64,000 nt of DNA from an uncultured Pirellulaceae bacterium (GTDB lineage: Bacteria; Planctomycetota; Planctomycetia; Pirellulales; Pirellulaceae): the NCBI GenBank assembly GCA_937941455.1, contig CALDHM010000001.1, positions 1 through 64,000 of the forward strand. The letters are read 5' to 3'. Of the stretch, positions 23,652-33,842 are shown piece by piece. Numbering within the stretch: position 1 is the first letter of the stretch; each line of letters opens with the position of its first letter. The notes under the pieces are model-generated. The model was not told the origin of the DNA. It worked only from the letters and a program-made list of their open reading frames with translations, and searched no databases. A program made the position numbers and the translations under genes.

Positions 23652-24590
23652 TTAGTGAGCGTGTTGTGCAGAACCAATGAACAACGCCGCTAAAAACGTG
23701 AATACGTAAGCCTGCAAGAAGGCTACGAATAATTCCAAAACACTGATCGCGATCCCGGCCAGCACCGCTACCGGCGCCACCCCCCACACGAGATAGGTTG
23801 TCGAGACCGCGCCGATCAGTGCGACAAAGGCTGCCAGCACCAGGTGCCCAGCAAACATGTTCGCGAACAAACGAACGGCCAACACGAAGTGCTTGATCAA
23901 CAGCCCGAACATCTCGATCAACCAAATCCCCGGCACAATGATGATTTTCAACGCCGGCGGGAGATCCATATGCGGAGCCTGAGCTTTCAAGAACCCGACG
24001 ACCCCCATCTTTTTCATTCCCGAACCGACCACGACCAAAAAGGTCAGTACTGCAAAGGCCGCCGTCACCGAAATGGCACTGGTCACGCTCCCCAGCATCG
24101 GCACCATGCCGATCAGGTTCAGCGCGAGAATGAAAAAGAACAACGTCAGCAAAAACGGTAGAAATCGGTGAGCGTCGTGGGACCCAATCGCAGGCTTGGC
24201 GATTTCATCGCGGACAAATACGACGAACGATTCGAGCAAGTTCCACAATTTCCCTTGCGGTCGATTGCCATGAGCTACCCGCCGGGCCAACCAAACGAAG
24301 ACCAGCAGAACTAAAACCGCTGCCAAAACTTCCAGCACCATGAACTTGGTGATTTGAAAGCGGAACAACGATAGACCACCGGGTAACTGGATCAAGCCCG
24401 TGCCATTGTCGAAGAGCTGGGGGATATGCCACTTCCCACCTAGAAATGCCGGGACTTCGAAATAAGTTGCGTCTTGAACGTGATCGAACAGGTGCGATGG
24501 ACTGAGATGATAGGCCATGCCGCGCTCGATCCGCTCGCCAAACGAAGCAGCATCAAGCGACTTGTCGGAAATCTCTTTTACGTCAACCAC
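23652..24590 (-). CDS. atpB: ATP synthase F0 subunit a
   Basis: Multi-TM; LFANMFAGHLVLAAFVALIG and LQAYVFTFLAALFIG motifs. Confidence 0.95.
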   Translation of the reverse strand: MVDVKEISDKSLDAASFGERIERGMAYHLSPSHLFDHVQDATYFEVPAFLGGKWHIPQLFDNGTGLIQLPGGLSLFRFQITKFMVLEVLAAVLVLLVFVWLARRVAHGNRPQGKLWNLLESFVVFVRDEIAKPAIGSHDAHRFLPFLLTLFFFILALNLIGMVPMLGSVTSAISVTAAFAVLTFLVVVGSGMKKMGVVGFLKAQAPHMDLPPALKIIIVPGIWLIEMFGLLIKHFVLAVRLFANMFAGHLVLAAFVALIGAVSTTYLVWGVAPVAVLAGIAISVLELFVAFLQAYVFTFLAALFIGSAQHAH

Positions 24591-24676
24591 AATTCACACT
24601 CGCAGCAACGATGTCGAATGGATTTTTCGTTCGCGCCGTTGCCACGAAGCTACCCATGCGGATGTGTTCAGTGTCG

Positions 24677-24994
24677 TCAACGGTCGCGATTCACGTGGAC
24701 TGCACGTCCCACCGCCACGGAGACAGATACAAGATAGGCAATCAAGATCACGATGGCGTACGTGCTGATTCGGAAGGTCGTAGTGTATTCCATCAATAAC
24801 AGGATTCCGAGGGGCAGAATTGTGCGACAAATTGCCGCCAAACCTAGCCGCGCAAGGGCCAGTTCATTAGCGCTCAACCGCCGTTCGAGAATGCTGGTCA
24901 GTCCATAGCAAGCTGCGAATATGGCAATGACCAAAATCGTGTACATCGATGACGTCGCGCGATGGAAATCGATTCTCGGCAGTCGGATCGCCAA
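24677..24994 (-). CDS. small multi-TM protein in atp operon (AtpI-like position, family uncertain)
   Basis: 105-aa hydrophobic ORF directly between atpB and the AtpZ/AtpI-like gene, same strand. Confidence 0.7.
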   Translation of the reverse strand: MAIRLPRIDFHRATSSMYTILVIAIFAACYGLTSILERRLSANELALARLGLAAICRTILPLGILLLMEYTTTFRISTYAIVILIAYLVSVSVAVGRAVHVNRDR

Positions 24995-25273
24995 CTATTC
25001 TAATCGTTGAACGAGTTTATAAAGCTGCCATGTGCCGGCGATCGCGCCGAGGGCGAAGCCCAGACAGGTCAGCACCACTCCAGTCTTGAGCCATCGATCA
25101 AGTCCGTAGCCGATCAATGTTGGAATCACCAGTCCGAGACTGGCCGCGGTGATCTGCGAGACCTTGTCAATCGCCAAAGCCATTGCCGAACGGTCATCAA
25201 CCGATTCAGTCTCCACTGAGTCCGGCGGTGTCTTGTCCTGAGTGTGCGAGCTGGTTGGGGGAGTTGCGGACAA
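24995..25273 (-). CDS. AtpZ/AtpI family protein
   Basis: 92 aa; SLGLVIPTLIGYGLDRWLKTGVVLTCLGFALGAIAGTWQLYKL, typical two-TM AtpZ/AtpI arrangement. Confidence 0.85.
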   Translation of the reverse strand: MSATPPTSSHTQDKTPPDSVETESVDDRSAMALAIDKVSQITAASLGLVIPTLIGYGLDRWLKTGVVLTCLGFALGAIAGTWQLYKLVQRLE

Positions 25274-25396
25274 CGGGGGGCCTCAAAGTGCCATGAGTAG
25301 CAGAGTGTCCTCTGTCGGATTCATTCGAGGACGTTTTGGTCATTGCCGATTTATAGTTGAAAAATTCTGCGAGACCTAGCCCCTCCCGGTCCGCGG

Positions 25397-25461
25397 GTCT
25401 ATCCCAAAACTAGCCCACGCTTGGACTTCGGGCTACGGGTGAGATCGGTCTTGGGATAGAC
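25397..25461. repeat. structured inverted repeat upstream of atp operon
   Basis: GTCTATCCCAA (25397-25407) pairs perfectly with TTGGGATAGAC (25451-25461); inside it TAGCCC (25411-25416) pairs with GGGCTA (25430-25435). Confidence 0.55.
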
Positions 25462-25907
25462 GCTTCGGCGGCGGGCCGGAAGCGGCGGCATGAGCCCAAC
25501 CACCGTAACCCGTCGCTCTGCATCTTCAAGGCAACTAGAACAAGACAGCCAGAAAGCCGTGGCGGTCCCTTCCAGTGGCATGATAACGATTCAAACGGCT
25601 GTTCTTAGAAATTGGCCGTAAAAGTGGGGGGGACGGGAAAGAACGGGTATGCTCTCGAGCGGCAAACGTCGGTCGAAAACTCAAAATAATCGCGAAAAAT
25701 GCTCGGTTTCTCTTCCGAAACGCTGGGAAAAAAGAATTTTGCCATTATAATCGACAGGCGATCAAAACTGCCGCACCGTTCGTAAAGTATTCATAGACGA
25801 GCATGAATCGCACACCCCCAACTGGGGGAGTGGCGATTTGGCGACAGAGGTTACAAAGTTCTGGTTTTTGCAGCTTCCGAGTGCGAGCGGTGACTTAGGT
25901 TCGCCGG

Positions 25908-27122
25908 ATGGACTCGAACCCAGCAGGCCCAGGACTGCGACGACAATCGGGAGAGAGCACCTTGGTTACCCTTGCAAACCTACGATCCCAAACTTCGAAG
26001 GATTTGGCTCAATTGGCCCGCTCCAGTGGCGTAACCGGGTGGAGCTCGATGCGGAAGGAGCAGCTGATCAAGGCGCTGATGAAGGTGCTCAAAAAACGAG
26101 AAGCGAACCTCAGCAAGGCAGCCCAAAAATCTGCCAGCCCAGCCAAGGACGTCCGGCCGAAGAAAACGCCGACTACCAGCCAGAAATTGCCCACTCGCGC
26201 CAAAAGTACTGGTAAAACTCCCCCAAATTTGGAGGTCGAACGCTCAGCAATCGCCGCGAAACTGGAGCGGGAAGCCGTCGAGCGGGAACGTCTCAAAAAC
26301 TTAGCCTTAACCGCTTCGCTGGCCAAGGACGAAAAAAAGGTCGAGAAGGATCGACTGATCCTCATCGTCCGAGATTCGTTTTGGCTGCAAGCGTACTGGG
26401 AAGTCACCCCGGCGACGATCAGCCGCGCCAAAACCTCGCTGGAAAAAAACTGGCGCGGTGCGAAACCGGTACTGCGACTCTTCGAGATCATCGAGGAGAA
26501 TGATTCTCAAGTAGAAAAACTGGTCCGCGAGATTCCCATTCATAGCGGCGTCGATACTTGGTACATCGACACCCTCAACCCGCCGAAAACGTATCGGGCA
26601 GCGATCGGCTACGTTACCGAGGCCGGACGGTTCTTCTCGCTGTGCCGGAGCAATCGCGTGTCGACGCCGTCCACCAGCGTGAAAGCCCCGTCCAGCCACT
26701 GGGCGGACATTGCCGCCGATTGCGAAAATTATTTCGCAATGAGCGGCGGTTACGATCCGCTGGCCGAGACCAATGACTTGCGGGAAATTTTCGAAGAAAA
26801 ACTGAAACGGCCCATGATCGCGATGGGGCCAAACCATGCCGCATTGCTCGATCAGAATCTGGATTTCCCCTTCGAAGTGGACGCGCAGATGGTGATCTAC
26901 GGTGTCGCCAGCCCAGGGGCCAGCGTGACGCTCGCCGGCGAACCAGTGAAGGTGGATGCCGACGGCAATTTCTCCATCCGGCTGGACTTTCCCGACAAGC
27001 GGCAAGTTCTCCCGGTAGTCGCCTGCAGCCGCGACGGTTCACAGCAACGCACGACGGTCTTGGCGATCGAGCGAAACACCAAGGTCATGGAAGCAATCAA
27101 TATCGATTCCGACGATCTGTAG
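25908..27122 (+). CDS. DUF4912 domain-containing protein with Rho_N-like N-terminus
   Basis: SKDLAQLARSSGVTGWSSMRKEQLIKALMKVL (Rho N-terminal-like/SAP-like), then RLILIVRDSFWLQAYWEVTPATISRAKTSL... (DUF4912). Exact start uncertain. Confidence 0.85.
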   Translation: MDSNPAGPGLRRQSGESTLVTLANLRSQTSKDLAQLARSSGVTGWSSMRKEQLIKALMKVLKKREANLSKAAQKSASPAKDVRPKKTPTTSQKLPTRAKSTGKTPPNLEVERSAIAAKLEREAVERERLKNLALTASLAKDEKKVEKDRLILIVRDSFWLQAYWEVTPATISRAKTSLEKNWRGAKPVLRLFEIIEENDSQVEKLVREIPIHSGVDTWYIDTLNPPKTYRAAIGYVTEAGRFFSLCRSNRVSTPSTSVKAPSSHWADIAADCENYFAMSGGYDPLAETNDLREIFEEKLKRPMIAMGPNHAALLDQNLDFPFEVDAQMVIYGVASPGASVTLAGEPVKVDADGNFSIRLDFPDKRQVLPVVACSRDGSQQRTTVLAIERNTKVMEAINIDSDDL

Positions 27123-27149
27123 CTCGGGGTGTTTTTTCGGCCTTCGGCC

Positions 27150-27180
27150 GCGAGGATCATGGTAAAAAAATCCTCGCGTT
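27150..27180 (+). terminator. hairpin terminator-like element downstream of DUF4912 gene
   Basis: CGCGAGGAT-catggtaaaaaa-ATCCTCGCG followed by TTT. Confidence 0.5.
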
Positions 27181-27654
27181 TGGTGCAAGGTCACATCTCT
27201 CTACCGGGTTCGAATCGAACTCGAGTACCCTGCTTGGTTGTGGAGGGGAACCGTCTGACTCTCGATGTCCCACCGCTCTCCCGAAACCCGACGCCCGCCA
27301 AGCCCTAGCCCGCGGTTCCTGTACAAGACGTGCGTGGAGCGTCCCAGCCGTTTGTTTTGGGGCCACGCGTATCGTCCGCAATGTCCCCACCAGCGACGAA
27401 GTGGGCCTGCGGGTTCGGCGAAACGCCTGCCAGCGATTCGGTAGACAAAGAGCCTGTCCCAATACGTTCTCATCCCAATACGTTCTCAAATACGTTCTCA
27501 CGGGTGGACCCCGTGCCACTTGACTCGGGCAGGACCCCCGTGCCACAAGTTGGCAGTTTTGAGATAGGCTTAAAATTCTTGTCGGCCCGGGTACCGCAGC
27601 GGTACGCCAACCGTCCATCGATCATTGTGAATTAGCTACGAGCCATTCTTATTC

Positions 27655-29571
27655 ATGTCCCTACTATTGTCAGTCAGTCACATCCAAAAAACGTTCGCCG
27701 AGGAACCGGTGCTCGAGGACGTGTCGTTCGACATTCGCACCGAGGAAAAGGTCGCTCTGATCGGGCCAAACGGAGCGGGAAAAACGACACTTTTGAAAAT
27801 CTTGATGGGGCAACTTGAGCCCGATCGGGGGAGCGTGGAACTGGCCAAGGGGATCAAATTCGGTTTCTTGGCCCAGCGGCCCGAATTCGATGCCGAGCAG
27901 ACCCTCTGGCAAGTGGCCGAGTGTGCGGTCGCCGATTTGAAAGCAATGCAAGTCGAGGCGGAACGGCTCTCCGCTCAAATCGCCGCAGCGACCGATCGGG
28001 AGCAATTGGCCGCGCTAAGCAAACGCTTCGATGATCTGCACCATCAGATCGAACTCCGGGGCGGGTTCAAGCTCGACTACAAAATCGAACGCGTGCTGCA
28101 CGGTCTGGGGTTTCGCGACAGCGATTTTGAGCGTCCGGCCCGTTTGCTCAGTGGTGGCGAAGTCAATCGGCTGATGTTAGGCATGTTGTTGATCGAGGAG
28201 CCCGATTTGATGCTGCTCGATGAACCCTCCAACCACTTGGACATCGAGGCCACCGAGTGGTTGGAAGAGTTCCTGATCCGTTCTCGGCAGGCTTATTTAC
28301 TGGTCAGTCACGATCGTTATTTTTTGGATCGCTCGGTTTCTCGAACGCTCGAACTCGTCAATGGTACGATTGAGGATTACCCCGGCAACTTCTCGAAGTA
28401 TCAAACGCTCAAGGCGCAGCGGCTGCTCGTTCAGCAACGCACTTTCGAGAAACAACAAACGGAAATCGCTAAGATCGAGGACTTCATTCGCCGCAATCAC
28501 TACGGCCAGAAGGCCGCTCAAGCCGAGGACCGCCGCAAAAAGCTGGACCGGATTGAACGTGTCGCGTTGCCCCGGCAAATCACATTGCCGCCGATGCGAT
28601 TCGCCGAACCTTCCCGGACGGGCGATATCGTGTTGCGGGTGGAAAAACTGACCAAGTCGTTCGGGGGAAAAGTACTTTTCCGAGACGTGTCCTTTCAGAT
28701 CGAGCGGGGGGAGCGGTGGGGCATCTTGGGACCCAACGGTTGCGGCAAGTCCACGCTCCTGAACTGCTTGGTCGGAAAAGAACCGGCTGACGCCGGTCAG
28801 GTGGTGTTGGGCACTGGTGTGCGGCTGGGATACTTCGACCAGAAATTGCGAAGTATCGACGATCGTTTGCCGGCCTACGAAGCGGTGCGACCGCCGCACA
28901 AGGAAATGGTCGACCGCGAGCGGCGCGATTTGCTAGCGCTGTTCGGCGTGACGGGGGACCTGGCCTTGCAAACGGTGGCGTCCTTGAGCGGTGGGGAACG
29001 AAATCGGGTGGCGCTCGCACGACTGGCCGCCTACGATGCGAACTTTTTGGTTCTTGACGAACCGACCAACCATCTGGACCTGTGGTCCCGCGAGGCCTTG
29101 GAAAATGCGCTCAAGGCATTCGAGGGAACCTTGCTGGTCGTCAGCCATGACCGGTTTTTTCTCAACCAGATTTGTACGCATCTTTTGGTCTTCCGGCCCG
29201 ATCGCGTGCAGACTATCGCGGGAAACTTCGACACCTATCGCCAGCTCGAGCAAGCCAGAGCCGCCGAGGAACGCGAGCAGCGCGAGGGCGTCCGGCAGGG
29301 CGAAAAATCACGCGGTTCCCTGACGCCGTCAACTGGCGACTATCAGCCGTCCCGCAAGCGGAAATACAGGTACCGCAAAGTGGCAGACATCGAGGCCGAA
29401 ATCTCGGCGCGCGAGGCCGATATCGAACGGATTCATTTCGAACTGTCGAATCCCGAAGTGCTGCGCCAGGGGGCGCTGGTTGTTGCACTCAAACAACAAT
29501 TGGAGGAGCACCACGAACAGTTAACGCAACTCTACGACCATTGGCAGGAAGCCATCGAGCTTAACGGCTAA
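27655..29571 (+). CDS. ABC-F family ATP-binding protein
   Basis: Two ABC cassettes (GPNGAGKTTLL / GPNGCGKSTLL; LSGGEVNRLMLG / LSGGERNRVALA; LDEPSNHLDIEA / LDEPTNHLDLWS), linker between them, C-terminal coiled coil. Confidence 0.95.
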   Translation: MSLLLSVSHIQKTFAEEPVLEDVSFDIRTEEKVALIGPNGAGKTTLLKILMGQLEPDRGSVELAKGIKFGFLAQRPEFDAEQTLWQVAECAVADLKAMQVEAERLSAQIAAATDREQLAALSKRFDDLHHQIELRGGFKLDYKIERVLHGLGFRDSDFERPARLLSGGEVNRLMLGMLLIEEPDLMLLDEPSNHLDIEATEWLEEFLIRSRQAYLLVSHDRYFLDRSVSRTLELVNGTIEDYPGNFSKYQTLKAQRLLVQQRTFEKQQTEIAKIEDFIRRNHYGQKAAQAEDRRKKLDRIERVALPRQITLPPMRFAEPSRTGDIVLRVEKLTKSFGGKVLFRDVSFQIERGERWGILGPNGCGKSTLLNCLVGKEPADAGQVVLGTGVRLGYFDQKLRSIDDRLPAYEAVRPPHKEMVDRERRDLLALFGVTGDLALQTVASLSGGERNRVALARLAAYDANFLVLDEPTNHLDLWSREALENALKAFEGTLLVVSHDRFFLNQICTHLLVFRPDRVQTIAGNFDTYRQLEQARAAEEREQREGVRQGEKSRGSLTPSTGDYQPSRKRKYRYRKVADIEAEISAREADIERIHFELSNPEVLRQGALVVALKQQLEEHHEQLTQLYDHWQEAIELNG

Positions 29572-29589
29572 CCTAGGAGGCAGCGGCGC

Positions 29590-29626
29590 AAAAAAACGGG
29601 ACGGAATCGTGCGATCCCATCCCGTT
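29590..29626 (-). terminator. intrinsic terminator (minus strand)
   Basis: On minus strand AACGGGATGGGATCGCACGATTCCGTCCCGTTTTTTT: long stem followed by T-run, downstream of the 29665-29961 gene. Confidence 0.7.
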
Positions 29627-29664
29627 CGGTTACTTTTGCGGCAGAGGCGCTCACCGCAAAACGG

Positions 29665-29961
29665 TCACCAACACCGGTAATAGCCACCGGGGACGTAAAT
29701 CGGAGGTCGATAGTAGTAACCACTGCCGTAGAAGCCACGATGGTAGATGCTGTGATAGCGGATGGCGGGGAACGGATAAGCATAGCCCCAACCTGGTCCC
29801 CAAGCTAAACCAGGGTGGCCAGACCAATGGCCGAACCCGGCATTACCGAAGCCGACACTGATGAAGGTTCCGCCGCCGCGATGGACGACCTGAGCCGATG
29901 CGGGCTCGGACCAGACAGCCATCGTTACAACGGCCACAACAAGGGCACAAAATCGAATCAT
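29665..29961 (-). CDS. small secreted Gly/Tyr/Pro-rich protein
   Basis: 98 aa; signal peptide MIRFCALVVAVVTMAVWSEPASAQ followed by Gly/Tyr/His/Pro-rich mature region; intrinsic terminator downstream. Confidence 0.72.
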   Translation of the reverse strand: MIRFCALVVAVVTMAVWSEPASAQVVHRGGGTFISVGFGNAGFGHWSGHPGLAWGPGWGYAYPFPAIRYHSIYHRGFYGSGYYYRPPIYVPGGYYRCW

Positions 29962-30228
29962 GTTTGTTCTCCAACTCCTGGGGTTCCAACAAATTGGGCA
30001 GCGGGGGGAGCAACAGGCAGCCGTGCGCGATCGTGCCAGCCTTCGTCGTGGCGTGTTGCGCCTTCCGTTTCCCCGCCCTTTTCAGGAACCGCCATGCAGC
30101 TTGCGTGCCAACTGCGATGAACCTAGAATCCACCATAAGTTTCGGGTAAATCCGTCGTTCAGGCGATGCTTCAGCAGCTTGTGACTGTCGCCAATTGCAG
30201 ACAACCGTGGAATCAAATCGATCGCACC

Positions 30229-31251
30229 ATGAACGAGACCGAACCATCGAGATTGCCGCCTGGACAGCAGTTGGCGGCGATCGGCAAGTGGCCACTCATC
30301 GGCGAACGGGAGCCTCGGGACTCGGCGGCCCCCTGGACCTTGACGGTCGACGGGCTTGTGAAGTCGCCCCAGACGTTTTCGCTGGCACAATTGCGTGAAC
30401 TTCCCCAAGGCGACATGAAACTGGACATCCATTGCGTGACACGCTGGTCGCAGTACGACATGCCGTTTCGCGGGGTGCGTCTTGCTCAAGTGTTGGAGCT
30501 AACCGGCGTCTTGCCGGAGGCGAAATTCATTTCCTTCGTCTCGCGATCCACGCGTGATCATTCCAGTTCCCTTGAACTGGCGGTCGCCTTGCAGTTGGAG
30601 ACGCTGATCGCGCTGGATTTCGACGGTCGGCCCCTGGCCCGCGAGCACGGCGGGCCGATTCGGAACATCGTGCCTCGGCGATATTTCTACAAGAGCGTCA
30701 AATGGCTGGAAAGGATCGAATTGCTGGCCGTTGATCGCTTAGGATTTTGGGAGGCTGAATCGGGTTACCATAATCATGCGGACCCGTGGCGTGAGGAGCG
30801 GTACATGGCTCCCCAAATCGATCGACGATTGGCCCAACAGTTGATTGCTGAAAAAAAATTTGCCAATCTCGATCTGCGAAGCATCGATTGTAGCCTGCGG
30901 GACCTGTCGGGTCTCGACGCGCGGGGTGCTGCGTTGCGGGATGCCAACTTTCGAGAGGCTCGACTGGTTGGTGCGGATTTCTCGGGCGCCAATCTGTCGA
31001 ATGCCCATTTTGAGAGGGCCGACCTGCGTAATTGTCGCTTCCTCGGTGCCGATTTAGAGGGAGCCGATTTCAGTGGAGCGGATCTCCGCGGCGCGAATCT
31101 TACGGGGGCGTCTCTGACGGGAACAACCTTTGGCTCGGAGCGGGGGCTTTGTCGCTTGGATGCCGCCACGATCTTGCCCGATGAGATTTTGGGCCCTCTG
31201 ACTCCCGATCAAACCGCTGTCGTGCAACGACTCAAAGTCGACGCGATTTGA
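30229..31251 (+). CDS. molybdopterin-dependent (sulfite oxidase-type) oxidoreductase domain fused to pentapeptide repeats
   Basis: [50 protein letters not shown]... with conserved Cys and [16 protein letters not shown]; then A(D/N)Lxx repeats ([49 protein letters not shown]). ORF opens at 30166; ATG at 30229 preferred. Confidence 0.88.
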   Translation: MNETEPSRLPPGQQLAAIGKWPLIGEREPRDSAAPWTLTVDGLVKSPQTFSLAQLRELPQGDMKLDIHCVTRWSQYDMPFRGVRLAQVLELTGVLPEAKFISFVSRSTRDHSSSLELAVALQLETLIALDFDGRPLAREHGGPIRNIVPRRYFYKSVKWLERIELLAVDRLGFWEAESGYHNHADPWREERYMAPQIDRRLAQQLIAEKKFANLDLRSIDCSLRDLSGLDARGAALRDANFREARLVGADFSGANLSNAHFERADLRNCRFLGADLEGADFSGADLRGANLTGASLTGTTFGSERGLCRLDAATILPDEILGPLTPDQTAVVQRLKVDAI

Positions 31252-31276
31252 ATTCGCGACCAGGCAGCAGGTTTTT

Positions 31277-32515
31277 TCAAGGCGCGTATTTTTTGATGAT
31301 CAGCGAGGCGTTGTGCCCGCCGAAGCCGAAGCTGTTGCTCATCGCGTAGCGAATTTCCATGGGACGAGCGACATTGGGGACGTAATCCAGATCGCAGTCG
31401 GGGTCGGGATTGGTGAGGTTGATCGTGGGGGGGGCGATGGAATCGCGAATTCCCATGATGGTGATGATCAGTTCCAAGCCTCCACTGGCGCCCAGGGAGT
31501 GACCGAGTTGGCTCTTTGTGCTGCTGATGGCCAGCTTGCGTGCGTGCTGGCCGAACACGCTCTTGATAGCCAAGGTTTCGGCCTTGTCCCCCTGCGGCGT
31601 GCTTGTGCCGTGAGCGTTGATGTAATCGATATCGTTTGGTTGAAGTCCCGCGTCCTTGAGCGCTGCCGCCATCGCAGCCGCGGCACCGCTGCCGGTTTCG
31701 TCAGGAGAGGTAATGTGCCCGGCATCGCAAGTCGAGCCGAAGCCCACGACCTCGGCCAGAATTCGGGCCCCGCGCCGCTGAGCGAATTCGAGTTCTTCGA
31801 ATACCAGCAGGCCAGCTCCCTCAGCAAACACGAAGCCGTCGCGTTGCTGATCGAAGGGGCGACTGGCCAATTGCGGGTCCCCCTCGAACGTCGAGAGTGC
31901 TCGCATGTTTTGGAAGGCAGCCACGCCGATCCGCGTCAAGGCGGCTTCGCTTCCTCCCGTCAACACCAGATCGCACAGTCCGCCGCGGATATGTGCGAAG
32001 GCGTTGCCCATCGCGTTGGCCGCGCTAGCACAGGCGGTGGCCACCGAGTAATTGATACCCTTTAGCCCGAAGTGAATCGCCAAGTTCCCGCCCCCGGCGT
32101 TGAGCATCAGTTTCGGGATGGTCATCGGCGAGACTCGGCTTGGCCCCTTGGTGACGAGGCGTGCGACTTGCTCCTCAATCGTGCATAGGCCGCCGATGCC
32201 GGAGCCCAGCACAACGCCGAACCGGGAGGTATCACCGGAAACGTCGACACCAGCATCTTTCATGGCATCGATGCCGGCCACCAAAGCGAATTGCGCGAAG
32301 CGGTCGATACGGTTGCGGGTATGCTGATCCAGATGCGCGGAGCAATCGAAGTCGGGAATGTCGCCGCCAAAGGTAACCTTGAGGTCACCGACTTCGATGA
32401 TTTTGATCGGGCGGATACCCGATTCACCGGCGCGAATCCGTTGCCAACATTCCTCGACCTGGCATCCCAACGGGCTGACAATTCCCAAGCCTGTGACGAC
32501 CACTCGACGATTCAT
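31277..32515 (-). CDS. fabF: beta-ketoacyl-ACP synthase II
   Basis: MNRRVVVTGLGIVSPLGCQVEECW..., VATACASAANAMGNAF, NAHGTSTPQGD, KSQLGHSLGASG. Confidence 0.96.
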   Translation of the reverse strand: MNRRVVVTGLGIVSPLGCQVEECWQRIRAGESGIRPIKIIEVGDLKVTFGGDIPDFDCSAHLDQHTRNRIDRFAQFALVAGIDAMKDAGVDVSGDTSRFGVVLGSGIGGLCTIEEQVARLVTKGPSRVSPMTIPKLMLNAGGGNLAIHFGLKGINYSVATACASAANAMGNAFAHIRGGLCDLVLTGGSEAALTRIGVAAFQNMRALSTFEGDPQLASRPFDQQRDGFVFAEGAGLLVFEELEFAQRRGARILAEVVGFGSTCDAGHITSPDETGSGAAAAMAAALKDAGLQPNDIDYINAHGTSTPQGDKAETLAIKSVFGQHARKLAISSTKSQLGHSLGASGGLELIITIMGIRDSIAPPTINLTNPDPDCDLDYVPNVARPMEIRYAMSNSFGFGGHNASLIIKKYAP

Positions 32516-32519
32516 CGAA

Positions 32520-32759
32520 CTATTTTTCTTGTTGTTGTTTGATGTGGTCGATCGCCTGGCCTACGGTTTGGATCTTTTCAGCGGTTTCGTCCGGAATCTT
32601 GATGTCGAATTCTTCTTCGAGTTCCATGACCAGTTCGACCGTGTCGAGCGAGTCGGCCCCCAGGTCATTCACGAAATTAGAATCTCGGGTGATCTTGTCG
32701 CGATCGACTCCCAATTGCTCGGCTACGATATCAATAACGCGTGATTCAACCGATGACAT
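32520..32759 (-). CDS. acpP: acyl carrier protein
   Basis: 79 aa; [30 protein letters not shown] with the DSL phosphopantetheine site. Confidence 0.97.
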   Translation of the reverse strand: MSSVESRVIDIVAEQLGVDRDKITRDSNFVNDLGADSLDTVELVMELEEEFDIKIPDETAEKIQTVGQAIDHIKQQQEK

Positions 32760-32934
32760 AAAATCGGCATCCTTCTAGTAAGTTTTCGATAAAACAACAA
32801 AGCCCGCGGAAGATCGGCGCGATCTCCCGCCGGTGTTTCTCGTGGCTACAGTTTGCATCAAGATAGACAATACTCGCAAATAGGGTCAAGGTAGGTATGC
32901 TGGGCCCGCCAAAAAACGGGAAAAACCGGCTACC

Positions 32935-33696
32935 TCAACAGGTCATCCCGCCGTCGACCGTCAGGGTCTGCCCGGTGACATAGCTGGCGGCCGGACTAGC
33001 CAAAAACAGGACACAAGCCGCGACGTCCTCGCCCGTGCCGATCCGCTGGGCCGGGATTCGCTTTTTGACCTCGCCGAGGACGGCATCCCCCAAGGCCTGC
33101 GTCATGTCGCTTTCGATAAATCCCGGAGCGACGGCGTTGACCGTGACCTTACGTTTGGCCAGTTCTTTGGCCAGGCTGCGGGTCAGTCCAATCATCCCGG
33201 CTTTTGACGCCGAGTAATTGGTTTGGCCGGCATTCCCGACCAACCCCGACACACTCGATATGTTGATGATCCGTCCGTAACGGGCACGCATCATCCGCTG
33301 GCTCGCGGCTCGGCAAAACAAAAACGCGCCGCGCAGGTTGGTGTTGATCACGTCATCCCATTGTTCATCGGACATTGCCGGAAGGAGCGTGTCGCGGGTG
33401 ATACCGGCGTTGTTGACCAGGATGTCCAAACGCCTCCAACCATCGGCGACCTTGTCGACGATAGCCTCGACATTTTCCTTTTGGTTGACGTCGCTGGCCA
33501 TCGCTTCGGCTTGGCCGCCGAAGGCCTGGATCGCGGCGACGGTTTCTGCCAGTTTGGTGGCGTTGCGAGCGACGCACGCGACCCGGGCATGGCATCTGGC
33601 CAGTGCGATGGCAATCGCGCGGCCCAATCCTTGGGAGGCTCCGGTGACGATTGCCGTTTGACCACTGAGATCAACCTTTAACGAATCCAAACTCAT
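32935..33696 (-). CDS. fabG: 3-oxoacyl-ACP reductase
   Basis: SDR: TGASQGLGRAIA, NNAGITRD, YSASKAGMIGLTRSLAKELA, QTLTVDGGM. Confidence 0.94.
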   Translation of the reverse strand: MSLDSLKVDLSGQTAIVTGASQGLGRAIAIALARCHARVACVARNATKLAETVAAIQAFGGQAEAMASDVNQKENVEAIVDKVADGWRRLDILVNNAGITRDTLLPAMSDEQWDDVINTNLRGAFLFCRAASQRMMRARYGRIINISSVSGLVGNAGQTNYSASKAGMIGLTRSLAKELAKRKVTVNAVAPGFIESDMTQALGDAVLGEVKKRIPAQRIGTGEDVAACVLFLASPAASYVTGQTLTVDGGMTC

Positions 33697-33842
33697 GTCG
33701 CATATTCCTCATTATAAATTGCATTCACACCGGCTCGGGGCCAGCGGCACCGAGCCAAACCGCACTTGATCGCCACCGGCCTACGGTCGGTCCAGTAAAT
33801 AAGGCGAATCGAAATCGCAAGTCCGGTCCGCTCGCCGTTACC

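Noticed and set aside
25890-25935. tRNA-like GGGTTCGAGTCC on minus strand
   Set aside because: The T-arm does not pair (CTGGG vs CCATC) and no acceptor, D or anticodon arms are found around it.
27205-27225. GGTTCGAATC reminiscent of a tRNA T-loop
   Set aside because: No cloverleaf can be drawn with flanking sequence.
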